Assembly (NCBI GenBank): GCA_032027125.1
Contig: JAVSMQ010000001.1
Location: forward strand, 532,160 to 596,159
DNA: 64,000 nt
Source of the DNA: JANJTB01 sp032027125
Lineage (GTDB): Bacteria > Bacteroidota > Ignavibacteria > Kapaibacteriales > UBA2268
Direction: 5' to 3'
Shown here: piece after piece, positions 26,055 to 35,800 of the stretch
How the letters are laid out: every line of letters starts with the position of its first letter
Position numbering within the stretch: position 1 is the stretch's first letter
The notes under the pieces: model-generated
What the model was told of the DNA's origin: nothing
The model's input: only the letters and a program-made list of their open reading frames with translations
Databases searched by the model: none
Position numbers and translations under genes: made by a program

Positions 26055-27314
26055 TTATTTGTTTAATTTCGGTAAAAATAAAAATGATGAATCTCCATAG
26101 CTCAAAAATCTGTAGTTGTTATCAGCCGCTTCATTATATATACGCCGCCACATTTCTTTTCCTGTAAATGCAGCAACCAAAAGTATCAGAGTTGACTTCG
26201 GAAGGTGGAAATTTGTAATTATTCCGTTTATAGTCTTAAAATCATAAACGGGCATAATGAACAATTTTGTTCTGCCTGTGATATAATTTAAATTATTTTC
26301 ATTCATATACTTTAAAATTTCGTTGAATGAATCAAGAGCCGGTATATTCAGAGATTTATCTGATAATTGATAAGGTTCATCCTGCTGAAGACTAAAGTTA
26401 TCCAATTTATCCGTAAATCCAAGAATGTACTTCAATCCAGCCCAATAAAGAGATTCAAGGCTGCGTACTGAAGTAGTGCCGACAGCTATTATATTTTTAT
26501 TCAATCTCAAACTTCCAATTATAGATTCTACGGTTTCTTTTGTTATTACAATCATTTCGTCGTGCATTTCATGTTCCCTGACCGAATCTGATGAAATCGG
26601 CAGAAAAGTACCGGGACCGACATGAAGTATCAGTTCAGAAATATTTGTCCCATTATTTTTGATGATATTTAAAATATCGGGTGTAAAATGAAGTCCGGCG
26701 GTTGGTGCTGCAACCGAGCCGTCAATATCAGCATAAACTGTTTGATAACGCTCTTTATCTGATTCTTCGGTATTTCTTTCAATATAAGGAGGCAAAGGTA
26801 TATCGCCGGTATTGGACAGTACTTCCGAAAATGAGGAACTTGTCTGCCATGAGAACTCAATCTCACCGTAATTTTGGTATCTGCTGACAACTAAAGCTTT
26901 GAAATCATATTTATCCTGTTCACTTAGTCTAAGCTCCAAGCCCGGTACAACTTTCCTTCCGCCAATCATACAATTCCATTTGCATTTTCCATAAGCAGAC
27001 ATCACAATTGCAGGGTCTTTTGACGGTTCAACAGGGTCAATCAGCAGAAGTTCGCATTTACCGCCGCTTGGTTTCATCATATTAAGCCGTGCTGAAATCA
27101 CCTTAGTTGAATTTAAGATTAAGTGGGAATCTTTTGGAATGAAATCAGTTATTTCCTTAAAAATATGATGCCCGATTTCGCCGAGTGACAAATCTGCAAA
27201 AAGCAGTTTGCTGTCCGAGCGGTCAGGCAGTGGATATTCTGCAATTTTATCTTTTGGAAGCAGGTAATCGTAATCACTCAGAAATATGTCAGGTATATTA
27301 CTAAATTGTGTCAT
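26055..27314 (-). CDS. queA: S-adenosylmethionine:tRNA ribosyltransferase-isomerase
   Basis: 419 residues from the ATG at 27314 (a TTG lies two codons upstream). QueA moves the ribose of SAM to preQ1-modified tRNA to make epoxyqueuosine. Visible family elements: YDYLLPKDKIAEYPLPDRSDS at the start (first 20), IPLPPYIER near 178, TVYADIDGSVAAPTAGLHF, LHVGPGTFLP, EMHDEMIVI, AVGTTSVRSLE, and the C-terminal TNFHLPKSTLILLVAAF. At about 420 residues it is longer than the ~350 of proteobacteria because of extra segments, a feature of this phylum. It heads a probable operon with panB. Confidence 0.96.
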   Translation of the reverse strand: MTQFSNIPDIFLSDYDYLLPKDKIAEYPLPDRSDSKLLFADLSLGEIGHHIFKEITDFIPKDSHLILNSTKVISARLNMMKPSGGKCELLLIDPVEPSKDPAIVMSAYGKCKWNCMIGGRKVVPGLELRLSEQDKYDFKALVVSRYQNYGEIEFSWQTSSSFSEVLSNTGDIPLPPYIERNTEESDKERYQTVYADIDGSVAAPTAGLHFTPDILNIIKNNGTNISELILHVGPGTFLPISSDSVREHEMHDEMIVITKETVESIIGSLRLNKNIIAVGTTSVRSLESLYWAGLKYILGFTDKLDNFSLQQDEPYQLSDKSLNIPALDSFNEILKYMNENNLNYITGRTKLFIMPVYDFKTINGIITNFHLPKSTLILLVAAFTGKEMWRRIYNEAADNNYRFLSYGDSSFLFLPKLNK

Positions 27315-27374
27315 TGGCAAATTAATTGGAACAGAAAAACAAATACATTCACTAAATATAATGATAATATTCTA

Positions 27375-27382
27375 CAAAAATA
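27375..27382 (-). promoter_or_regulatory. -7 element upstream of queA
   Basis: TATTTTTG on the minus strand fits TAnnTTTG; no TTG lies at the right distance upstream. It would start transcription near 27368, 54 nt before the queA ATG, and serve the queA-panB unit. Confidence 0.4.
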
Positions 27383-27444
27383 AGATATTTAGCCAACTTT
27401 CAGGCTATTTACTCTATATATATTTTAATTCTTCCAAATAAATA

Positions 27445-30288
27445 TTAATGTGCTTCGAACCAGTTTTTGCCGGTACCAGTTTCGACTACAACCGGTACTT
27501 CTCCGAGCGGTAAAGCCGAAGACATCAGCTTTTTGACTATATCCTGCAACCGGTCAAGTTCACTTGTATGAGCTTCAAAGACAAATTCGTCGTGAACCTG
27601 AAGCATCATTTTTGAAAGCATCTTACTATTGGACATATAATCATAAATACTTTTCATAGCGATTTTCATCATGTCGGATGCTGAACCCTGAATCGGCATA
27701 TTTATCGCTCCGCGTTCTGCTGCTGTACGTAAGTTGGCATTTTTACTTCCTATATTTTCAAAATATCTTCTCCGTCCGCAGAGTGTCTCCGCATATCCTT
27801 TCATTCTCGTATCATTAATAGTTATATCCATATACTTTTTGATACCCGGATATTTTTCAAAATAGTTGTCAATTATCTCTTTTGCCTGACCGCGGGGCAT
27901 ACCCAGCCTCTGCGCCAGACCAAAACTTCCAAGACCATACATGATTCCGAAATTTACTGTTTTTGCAATACGGCGCATATCCTGATTGACTTCACTGATA
28001 TCAATTCCATTCAATATGGCTGCAGTAGCAGAATGTATATCATGCCCTTTTTTAAAAGCACTTATCAAATTTTCATCACCGCAAATATATGCCATAATTC
28101 TCAGTTCAATCTGTGAGTAATCCGCTGAGAGAATTAAAAAATCCTTATGCTGAGGCACAAATGCTTTTCTGATTTCTTTCCCTAATTCGGTTCTGATAGG
28201 TATATTTTGCAAATTCGGGTCTGTTGAAGAAAGTCTGCCGGTAGAAGCAACTGTCTGGTTGTAAGTTGTGTGAATTCTACCTGTCGTTTTGTTTATTAGT
28301 TTGGGTAGAGATTCGACATAAGTTGACTGCAGCTTTGTTATCTGTCTGTATTCCAGCACATAATCAGCTATCGGAAATGCACCGGCAAGTTCGGTCAGAA
28401 CCTGAACATCAGTACTGTAACCGGTCTTGTTCTTTTTTGAAGTTGGTATCAGCATTTTCTCAAAAAGAATATCTCCAAGCTGCTTGGGTGAATCTATATT
28501 GAATTCCGCGCCCGATTCATTGAAAATCAACCCTTTGAGTCTTTCTGTCTCGCTGACTATTATTTTTGATATTCCTTTCAGTGCAGCGGTATCAATGGCT
28601 ATCCCGGTAGTTTCCATTTCGGTTAATACTTCAATTACAGGAAATTCGATTTCATAAGCAAGCCTGTTTAATTTTTCTTTATCTATTATTTTCTCCAAAA
28701 CATTCTTTAGTTTTAAAGCAACATCTGCATCTTCACAGGCATAATCGGAAATTTCTGCAGGTGGAATATCACGCATTGACTTTTGAGTTGCCTTTTTCTC
28801 CCCTATCAAAGATTTAATAGTAATTGGCGTATAATTCAAATACTTTTCTGCTAAGGCATCCATTCCATGCTTTTGGTCAGGGTCAATTATATATGAAGCA
28901 ACCATTGAGTCAAATACAATCGGATGAACATTAATGCCGTGACGTTTCAATATAAACATATCAAATTTGACATTCTGACCGCATTTTCCGATATTCTTAT
29001 CTTCAAGAATCGGTTTCAGTTTGCTTAATACAATATCAACCGATAAAGATTCAGCCCATTTCTTTTCACCCAATATGACAGGTGTATCAAAAAGTGAATT
29101 ACCGGTATTCCTATCAGCTTTATCAAAATATTCAACAGGAATATAATAACCCGTTCCTTCAACCGCTGACAATGAAATCCCTACAATCTCGCAGTTTTGT
29201 CGGTCAAGGGAGTCGGTTTCGAGGTCGAATGACAGTACTTTAAAGTTGTATAATTCTTTTATGGTTTCATCAAGCCGGTTATAATCAGGTATCATCATAT
29301 AAGCAGTCTTAATATCCGTAAACAAATCTTTATTTGAGTTCTCAGTAACAACTTCCTGATTAACAGCAGCAGACTCAGTTTTTGAGTTTAAATCATACAT
29401 GCCTGCCGGTGCCTTTGAACGCCATTTCGACCTGATGGTGCTGAATCCCATTACAGAAAAGAAATTGTCAAGTTCGGGGAATTTGGTTCCTGAAGGACGG
29501 CAATCGTTAATTGTAAATTCGAGCGGTACATTAACATCAATGGTAACGAGATATTTTGACAGATACGCAATATCTTTTGAGGAATCCAATTTAATTCTTA
29601 CAGATTCTTTTTCAATCTCATGTAAATTGTCATACAAATTTTCGATTGTCCCGAACTTTTGAATGAGCGGAATTGCTGTTTTTTCGCCTATCCCCTTCAC
29701 TCCCGGTACATTATCGGAAGAATCCCCGATGAGACCGAGGACGTCAATAACCTGCGACGGTAAAACACCGAACTTTTCAAAAACCTGAGGAGTATTGACA
29801 ATATCAAAATCTTCACCGCGTTTGCCGGGTTTCATTAAAGAAATATTACCCTCGACAAGCTGATAATAATCTTTGTCGGAAGTAATGCAAATTACTTCCC
29901 ATCCTTCAAATGCTGCCTGTTTTGCAAGTGTTCCAATGATATCATCAGCCTCAAATCCTGCTTTTTCTATTCTCGGAATATTTACATAATCAAGAAATTC
30001 CTTAATTCTACCAAGCTGAGGAACAAGGTCTTCGGGAAATGCATCGCGGTTTGCTTTATATTGCGGGAATTTAACATGTCTGAAAGTCGGCTCGGCACGG
30101 TCGAATACTACTGCTATATGAATAGGGTTATATCTTTCGATTAATGATGTTATGATGTTTGAAAATGCAAATACGGCACCTGTCGGTTCACCGATAGAAT
30201 TACGCAAACCCGATGCAGACATTGCATGGTAGGCTCTGAAAACTATTGACATCCCGTCAATGAGAAAAAGTTTATTTTTATCATTCAT
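27445..30288 (-). CDS. polA: DNA polymerase I
   Basis: 947 residues with all three domains. The 5'-3' exonuclease (about 1-290) shows LFLIDGMSIVFRAYHAM, YKANRDAFPEDL, ITSDKDYYQLV and GDSSDNVPGVKGIGEKTA. The 3'-5' proofreading domain (about 350-540) keeps its acidic residues (LSFDLETDSLD, CEDADVALKL). The polymerase domain shows TGRLSSTDPNLQNIP, motif A SADYSQIELRIMAY, motif B RRIAKTVNFGIMYG and motif C QVHDEFVFEAH. Many family members have lost proofreading; here the DxE of exo I is present. Acts in Okazaki-fragment processing and repair. Single gene, not in an evident operon. Confidence 0.98.
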   Translation of the reverse strand: MNDKNKLFLIDGMSIVFRAYHAMSASGLRNSIGEPTGAVFAFSNIITSLIERYNPIHIAVVFDRAEPTFRHVKFPQYKANRDAFPEDLVPQLGRIKEFLDYVNIPRIEKAGFEADDIIGTLAKQAAFEGWEVICITSDKDYYQLVEGNISLMKPGKRGEDFDIVNTPQVFEKFGVLPSQVIDVLGLIGDSSDNVPGVKGIGEKTAIPLIQKFGTIENLYDNLHEIEKESVRIKLDSSKDIAYLSKYLVTIDVNVPLEFTINDCRPSGTKFPELDNFFSVMGFSTIRSKWRSKAPAGMYDLNSKTESAAVNQEVVTENSNKDLFTDIKTAYMMIPDYNRLDETIKELYNFKVLSFDLETDSLDRQNCEIVGISLSAVEGTGYYIPVEYFDKADRNTGNSLFDTPVILGEKKWAESLSVDIVLSKLKPILEDKNIGKCGQNVKFDMFILKRHGINVHPIVFDSMVASYIIDPDQKHGMDALAEKYLNYTPITIKSLIGEKKATQKSMRDIPPAEISDYACEDADVALKLKNVLEKIIDKEKLNRLAYEIEFPVIEVLTEMETTGIAIDTAALKGISKIIVSETERLKGLIFNESGAEFNIDSPKQLGDILFEKMLIPTSKKNKTGYSTDVQVLTELAGAFPIADYVLEYRQITKLQSTYVESLPKLINKTTGRIHTTYNQTVASTGRLSSTDPNLQNIPIRTELGKEIRKAFVPQHKDFLILSADYSQIELRIMAYICGDENLISAFKKGHDIHSATAAILNGIDISEVNQDMRRIAKTVNFGIMYGLGSFGLAQRLGMPRGQAKEIIDNYFEKYPGIKKYMDITINDTRMKGYAETLCGRRRYFENIGSKNANLRTAAERGAINMPIQGSASDMMKIAMKSIYDYMSNSKMLSKMMLQVHDEFVFEAHTSELDRLQDIVKKLMSSALPLGEVPVVVETGTGKNWFEAH

Positions 30289-30442
30289 AAAAAAATTCTG
30301 AAGTTTTAATAAAAAATACAGCGACGATTTAATGAATATAAATTATTAGTAATAATATTTTTTATCTGAAAATGATTTTTATTTTGATTTTTATAAATAT
30401 TGTAGTTATATTGAATTTTGATTTTTATCAGTTTTAATAAAA

Positions 30443-31261
30443 ATGGAGTTTGATATGCAAGCAATGGGTTTTTTAATCGTAATTCTTGTTCTTTTGATAT
30501 TTTCATCAGTCAAAGTAATAAGAGAGTATGAGCGTGCAGTGATTTTTCGTCTCGGCAGACTAATCGGATTTAAAGGTCCGGGACTTATTCTACTCATCCC
30601 GTTTATAGATAAGATGGTACGTGTCAGCCTCAGGACAATCACATTGGATGTCGAGCCTCAGGATGTCATTACACGTGACAACGTCTCAATCAAAGTAAAT
30701 GCTGTTTTGTATTTCAGGGTTGTTTATCCGGATAAGGCAATTGTAAATATTGAGAATTATCTGTATGCAACAAATCAGATTGCTCAAACTACTCTGAGAA
30801 GTATTTTGGGACAATCCGAACTTGATGAATTGCTCGCTGAAAGAGATAAAATCAATTTACAGCTTCAGCAAATAATTGACCAGCACACAGAACCCTGGGG
30901 TATTAAAGTTACTGCAGTTGAAGTCAAACAAATTGACTTGCCCCTCGAAATGCAGAGAGCTATGGCTAAACAGGCTCAGGCAGAACGCGAAAGAAGGGCT
31001 AAAGTCATCAATGCCGACGGAGAGTTTCAAGCTGCATCCAAACTTGCCGATGCTGCCGAACAGATTTCAAAACAGCCCATTGCGTTGCAGCTTAGATTCC
31101 TGCAAACTCTTGCCGACATTGCAACCGAAAAGAATTCTACTATCTTATTCCCGATTCCGATTGATTTGCTGACACCGTTTATGGATAATGCCCGTAATCT
31201 TTCAGCAGGCAATATGGATGAACTAAAAAAAGCAATTGAGCAATTCGGCAAAAAGGATTAG
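30443..31261 (+). CDS. slipin: SPFH/stomatin-like membrane protein
   Basis: 272 residues. One N-terminal membrane helix (about 7-24) is followed by the SPFH/band-7 domain (about 25-185): KVIREYERAVIFRLGRLIGF, GPGLILLIPFIDKMVRVSLR, DVITRDNVSIKVNAVLYFRV, QTTLRSILGQSELDELLAER and WGIKVTAVEVKQIDLP. The C-terminal coiled coil (QAQAERERRAKVINADGEFQ, about 178-225) supports oligomer assembly. Slipins form membrane microdomain scaffolds, often paired with an NfeD protein; no nfeD is adjacent here. Followed by an intergenic hairpin-rich repeat. Confidence 0.94.
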   Translation: MEFDMQAMGFLIVILVLLIFSSVKVIREYERAVIFRLGRLIGFKGPGLILLIPFIDKMVRVSLRTITLDVEPQDVITRDNVSIKVNAVLYFRVVYPDKAIVNIENYLYATNQIAQTTLRSILGQSELDELLAERDKINLQLQQIIDQHTEPWGIKVTAVEVKQIDLPLEMQRAMAKQAQAERERRAKVINADGEFQAASKLADAAEQISKQPIALQLRFLQTLADIATEKNSTILFPIPIDLLTPFMDNARNLSAGNMDELKKAIEQFGKKD

Positions 31262-31301
31262 AGTACAGATTCGTGAATTACAAATTAGTAATGCAAAAAT
31301 A

Positions 31302-31362
31302 AAATCCCCCTTTATCCCCCTTTTTCAAAGGGGGAAAGCGAGCGTAGCGAGCAGGGGGATTT
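31302..31362. repeat. nested-hairpin intergenic repeat after the slipin gene
   Basis: Outer arms AAATCCCCC (31302-31310) and GGGGGATTT (31354-31362) enclose an inner stem CCCCCTTT / AAAGGGGG (31316-31334) and the block GCGAGCGTAGCGAGCAGGG. The latter, with the following CGAAAAGAAG-type sequence, resembles 23047-23095. It may also end slipin transcription. Confidence 0.65.
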
Positions 31363-31497
31363 AAATTTCTCGAAAAGAAGTTTTTTTTGAGTCATGAGTT
31401 CTGAATTAATAAAATAGTATCAATGTTTATAGTTTTATATTGAAATTTTTCTTATTTTTAATTATTATTTGAATATTATTATCCGGTAAAAGTATTT

Positions 31498-32616
31498 ATG
31501 AATCCATTTGTTTTCGGAAGAATAGTAACAGGTGAAAATTTCTACGACCGCGTCGAGGAATGTAAGAGAATTGCCGGTACTTTATCCGGCGGCAATAATA
31601 TTGTTCTTTATGCACCACGTCGTTACGGCAAAACTTCATTAGTATTCAAAGTAATTGAAGAACTTGAGAAGAAAAATTTCATCTGCATATATTTGGATTT
31701 TATGATGATATACTCACGTGAATCCTTTATTGATAATTATTCTAAAGCAATAATTTCTAAACAAAGCAGTATGGATAAAACAGTCCGTAAAATCGCCACT
31801 TTAGTAAAAGGATTCAGACCGGTCATGACATTCGATGATTCAGGTAAACCTCTTTTCTCTGTTGATTTTGTTGAGGATAAATTATCGGATTCTACAATTG
31901 AAGAAATTATTGATTTACCTGAAAAATTAGCTTCCGACTCAAAAAGATATATCATTATTATGGATGAATTTCAGGAAATTACTAAATTAAACGGTGAAAA
32001 TTTTGAAAATCTTCTAAGAAGTAAACTTCAAAGACAGAAAAAAGTTAATTATCTGTTTTTAGGCAGCCGTACACATTTGCTGCAGGATATGTTTATGAGT
32101 AAAAACCGTGCCTTTTATAATTCGGCAATGACTTTGCAATTGGACAAAATTCCTATTAAAGATTCTATATCTTTTTTGCAAAACAAATTTGAAAAGTTCA
32201 ATATAAAAATCAGTGATGAGATTGCGAAGTATCTGATTGAAAAAGCCGATAATATTCCCTACTATATTCAGTTCCTTGCTGCTGAGGTTTGGCAGATGCT
32301 GGTCACAGAACCTAAGGAAGTTAGTGCGGAAATAATTGATAATTGTGCCGCCGGAATTATTGACCTGAAAAGCGATTACTATTACTCACTTTTTGACAAT
32401 CAAACTGCATATCAAAAAAAACTACTCAAAGCCATAGCCGTTAATGGAACAAATATTTTTTCTGAAGAATACCGTAAACTATACAGATTATCAGCCGGCT
32501 CGACTACCCAAAAAGCTATTAAAAGTCTTTTAGAATCCGTTGTCATTGAAAAACAGGGAAGTGAATATTTTATCAGCGACCCATTTTTCCGTAAATACAT
32601 TCAAAATTACGCCTGA
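31498..32616 (+). CDS. AAA+ ATPase of the archaeal ATPase/STAND-like type
   Basis: 372 residues. N-terminal FVFGRIVTGENFYDRVEECK is the usual 'FxGRxxE' approach to the P-loop, then Walker A APRRYGKTSLV (about 41-50) and Walker B YIIIMDEFQEI (about 150-160), followed by LFLGSRTH (sensor I). The last ~90 residues are a winged-helix-like domain (LKAIAVNGTNIFSEEYRKLY, SAGSTTQKAIKSLLESVVI, then YFISDPFFRKYI). This matches the ATPase_2 family of prokaryotic AAA ATPases, often encoded alone and of unknown role. No partner gene is adjacent. A hairpin follows the gene. Confidence 0.85.
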   Translation: MNPFVFGRIVTGENFYDRVEECKRIAGTLSGGNNIVLYAPRRYGKTSLVFKVIEELEKKNFICIYLDFMMIYSRESFIDNYSKAIISKQSSMDKTVRKIATLVKGFRPVMTFDDSGKPLFSVDFVEDKLSDSTIEEIIDLPEKLASDSKRYIIIMDEFQEITKLNGENFENLLRSKLQRQKKVNYLFLGSRTHLLQDMFMSKNRAFYNSAMTLQLDKIPIKDSISFLQNKFEKFNIKISDEIAKYLIEKADNIPYYIQFLAAEVWQMLVTEPKEVSAEIIDNCAAGIIDLKSDYYYSLFDNQTAYQKKLLKAIAVNGTNIFSEEYRKLYRLSAGSTTQKAIKSLLESVVIEKQGSEYFISDPFFRKYIQNYA

Positions 32617-32621
32617 CAGCG

Positions 32622-32639
32622 TTACGCCATTTGGCGTAA
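32622..32639 (+). terminator. hairpin after the AAA ATPase gene
   Basis: TTACGCC / GGCGTAA with an ATTT loop, 6 nt after the stop codon, followed by TTTGTTATATTTT. Confidence 0.65.
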
Positions 32640-32747
32640 TTTGTTATATTTTATGTTTTAATGCATTGACATTTGCCAATAAAGAACTCAAAACTTATAA
32701 TCTTATTACTTGTAAAGTAATTCAGTTGAACTTCATCATTTCGCAAA

Positions 32748-32779
32748 GAAGTCCAACAATTTCATATTTGTTGGACTTC
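32748..32779 (-). terminator. hairpin after porU
   Basis: A 12-bp perfect stem, GAAGTCCAACAA / TTGTTGGACTTC, with an 8-nt loop lies 37 nt past the porU stop codon on the minus strand. Ends porU and may also block the convergent ATPase transcript. Confidence 0.75.
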
Positions 32780-32816
32780 TTACCATAATTACGGTATATC
32801 TGAATTTAACGATAAA

Positions 32817-35800
32817 TTACTTCATAATCACAAACTTGCCAAATACAGGTTCGAGGTAGTAATCACCTGAAAACCGGATGCGGTAAACGTAAATTCCTGC
32901 AGGTAAAGATTCGGTTCCGTTATAGCGTCCGTTCCAGTATAAAGTATTGGTACCTATTTTGAGTGTTTGCCCGACTTCATCTATTTTATTGCCGGACAGG
33001 TCAAATATCTCAAGTTTAGCATTCATTCCTGATAATGGTGCTGTATATACCAAATTAAATTTAACATCATCCATGGCAGGATTAGGATATGAATATACTT
33101 CCTTTGCGGCTGCATTTACCAGTGAAAGATAAGCCAGTGTAGTCAAAGTGTCTTTATTTCCCTCATTATCGGAAACATAAACAATTATTGCTGCATCTTC
33201 GTACTGGAGTGTGTCGGGTCTGAATCTAAAAACCGCCTTTAAATTAGTTCCGTCATTAACTGTCTTGAACTCGCTCCAGAGAGTTCGTTGATAAGGATGC
33301 AGGTATCCGTTTATCCGAACAGTGATAAATGTCGAATCAGTAATCTGCAATGGAGAATTATCAAACAATTCAACCTCGAACATCGGCAGAATACTTATGT
33401 AATCACCATATTTATGATAATTACCATCAATTTTCAGCACTATGCTTGGTTTAATCGAATCACGGTTTATCTGTAATTGTTTGGAAACATCATTATTGAA
33501 TCTGTAAAATTCAGTTATCTTGCTGTCAGGGTCTATATTTATAGATATAGTGTTGTTGTAATCAAGAAAATCTGTTATTATTTCATGATTAATCTCTGAA
33601 AACGAATTTGATTTCAAATTTCTCAGTGTCAGATATCTATAGTCATTATCGGTTCCGCTTCTCGAAACATTAATCCTGACAGTAGCAGAATCAACATCAT
33701 TTCTAAGAGATAAATTCTCAATTTTTGAATGAAGATTAACATCTTCACCCCTTAATAAGGATGTTTTATCGAAAGTTGTTTCATTTTTAACAACCGCCAG
33801 TTCGTCTGCTGGAATAAAATCAAATTTAATTGAACTAACATAACTTTCGGGATTTGTAACAAGCGAATTAATATCATATTTTTCCTGCTCAAAAACAATT
33901 GCTGTCTTCAGTTCGGGGTATAACCTGCTGTCAACTGTACTTAAGTCAATTTCATGAGGATTTTTACCCACCAGAACCGTATCGAGAACGCCTGAAGATG
34001 AATTGATTCCATATACAATCAAATCTACTTTTGTACCATTATCGGGGTAGTTTCCATCAATAGACATACTCTTCCACTTTTTCGCTTTACTGATTACTGC
34101 ACTTTCGAATTTCCCGTAATCAGAAAAAGTTATCAATTTCCCACTAATTGCAGCGGTATCACCTCTAAAGTTTATACTTTCAGGTATCGAACCTATTTCA
34201 GCACCTCTCCACCCCATCATTGTAAAGGAAATCTGCTCACCGTTATTGGCGCTGTCAATTGTAAGTGTATCTGCAATCCGCGAGCCGAATTGTTTTAGGT
34301 AAAAAAGAACCGAGTCAATAGAGCCATGATTTCCGGGTTTACCGTATAACTTCTGACTCAATAGCAAACGGAATGAGGACTGACAAGTTGCTATAATCAG
34401 GTATTCATCGTCAGCAATTGAATCACGCAGGTATTCTACAAATCTAGAAGATACAGTATCTAAATGCAGAGAATCTTTCGTATTAGCTATATCCATACCC
34501 CAGGTTTCAAATCTTTTTATTCTTGAAATCAATTCGCCGTTTTTACTTTTTATGGTAACGACATTGAATCCAAGTTCATGGGGACCGTCAACGAAAACTT
34601 TACCTCCGGCTTCGATATTTGCACGAGCATATACAACGGGTTCGCCTTCAGGATTATCAATTCTATTACCTTTAACGGAAACCGATTTAAAATCCAAAGT
34701 ATCTCTTCTCATATACAATTTTGTTTTTAAGCCGTCACTACCAACCAAAAGATTTTCAATTTTTCCTGTTTCGAATTCGTTTTTATCGCTGATTGATGCT
34801 TTGACTAACGATTGGTCAATACCAGCCTGTGCATTTACCGGTATCCCGGTCCAAAGACTCCATGTAGAATTTGTTTTATTAAAATAACGTGAATGCAGCC
34901 AGTACGAACCAGGTGCAATTGAAATTGACGGATGCCAGTCCACATAATTATCAGATATTGTAATGTCGTCAGGAGAAACATAATTATCACCATAATACAA
35001 CACATTGTTTGTATCCGCACTTCTATTGAGTATAAATTGATAATCAAATTCGTATTCATCCTGAAATGGATTAATTAATCTGAATATTGGATTGACAGTA
35101 CTGAAATTCCAAAATGCCTGCGGATCAAGACTGAGTAAACCTTCTTTAAATACATCAATATTCAAAACAATTTTATTATTGTTTTTGTTCAGTTCAAGAA
35201 TCTTACCCTCAGGGTCAATTTCGATAGTGATTTTATGTTTGCCAGCCATATCTTTGACAGCAAAAGTAAAACTGAAATCTTCCGATAAGCAGAGCTGGGC
35301 ATAATTTGTAAATATGGTATCGGATTGTGTAAAATAATCTCTGATTACACGAACCTCAAGGTTGCTCCTAAAACAATACCCGTAGTTATAAATATTACCT
35401 TTAATAATTACAGACTCATCCTTATCAGTGTATTTATTTACGCCCGACTGATTGGTTACAGATATTTCATTTTCATTAATATAAGCGTCAGGTTCGGTTC
35501 CTACTCTTACTCTGACAAGGGGGTCGCCAAACAATGTATAAGTATATAATGTAATTCTGTCATAAGGTCCTTCAACAGATAAATTCATTTTACCATAAAA
35601 CATCAAATCACCCATAAATCTCATCTTTTTATTTGTATCAGCGAGAGCCGAAATCATTCTTGAAACAATATTATTGTGCTGTTCAATAAATCCGGTAAAG
35701 CTTGCTCCTGTAGCAGAAACAAATCCTTTATCCTGTTCAAGAATATACTCCTCAAGTCTGCTTGCAATTAAATGAGGTTCAGCAAAAGCTCCGACATTAC

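Noticed and set aside
34552..34887. 111-codon ORF on the strand opposite porU
   Set aside because: Shadow of the long coding frame, with no promoter and no family similarity; the same holds for the other opposite-strand frames within polA, porU and the transporters.
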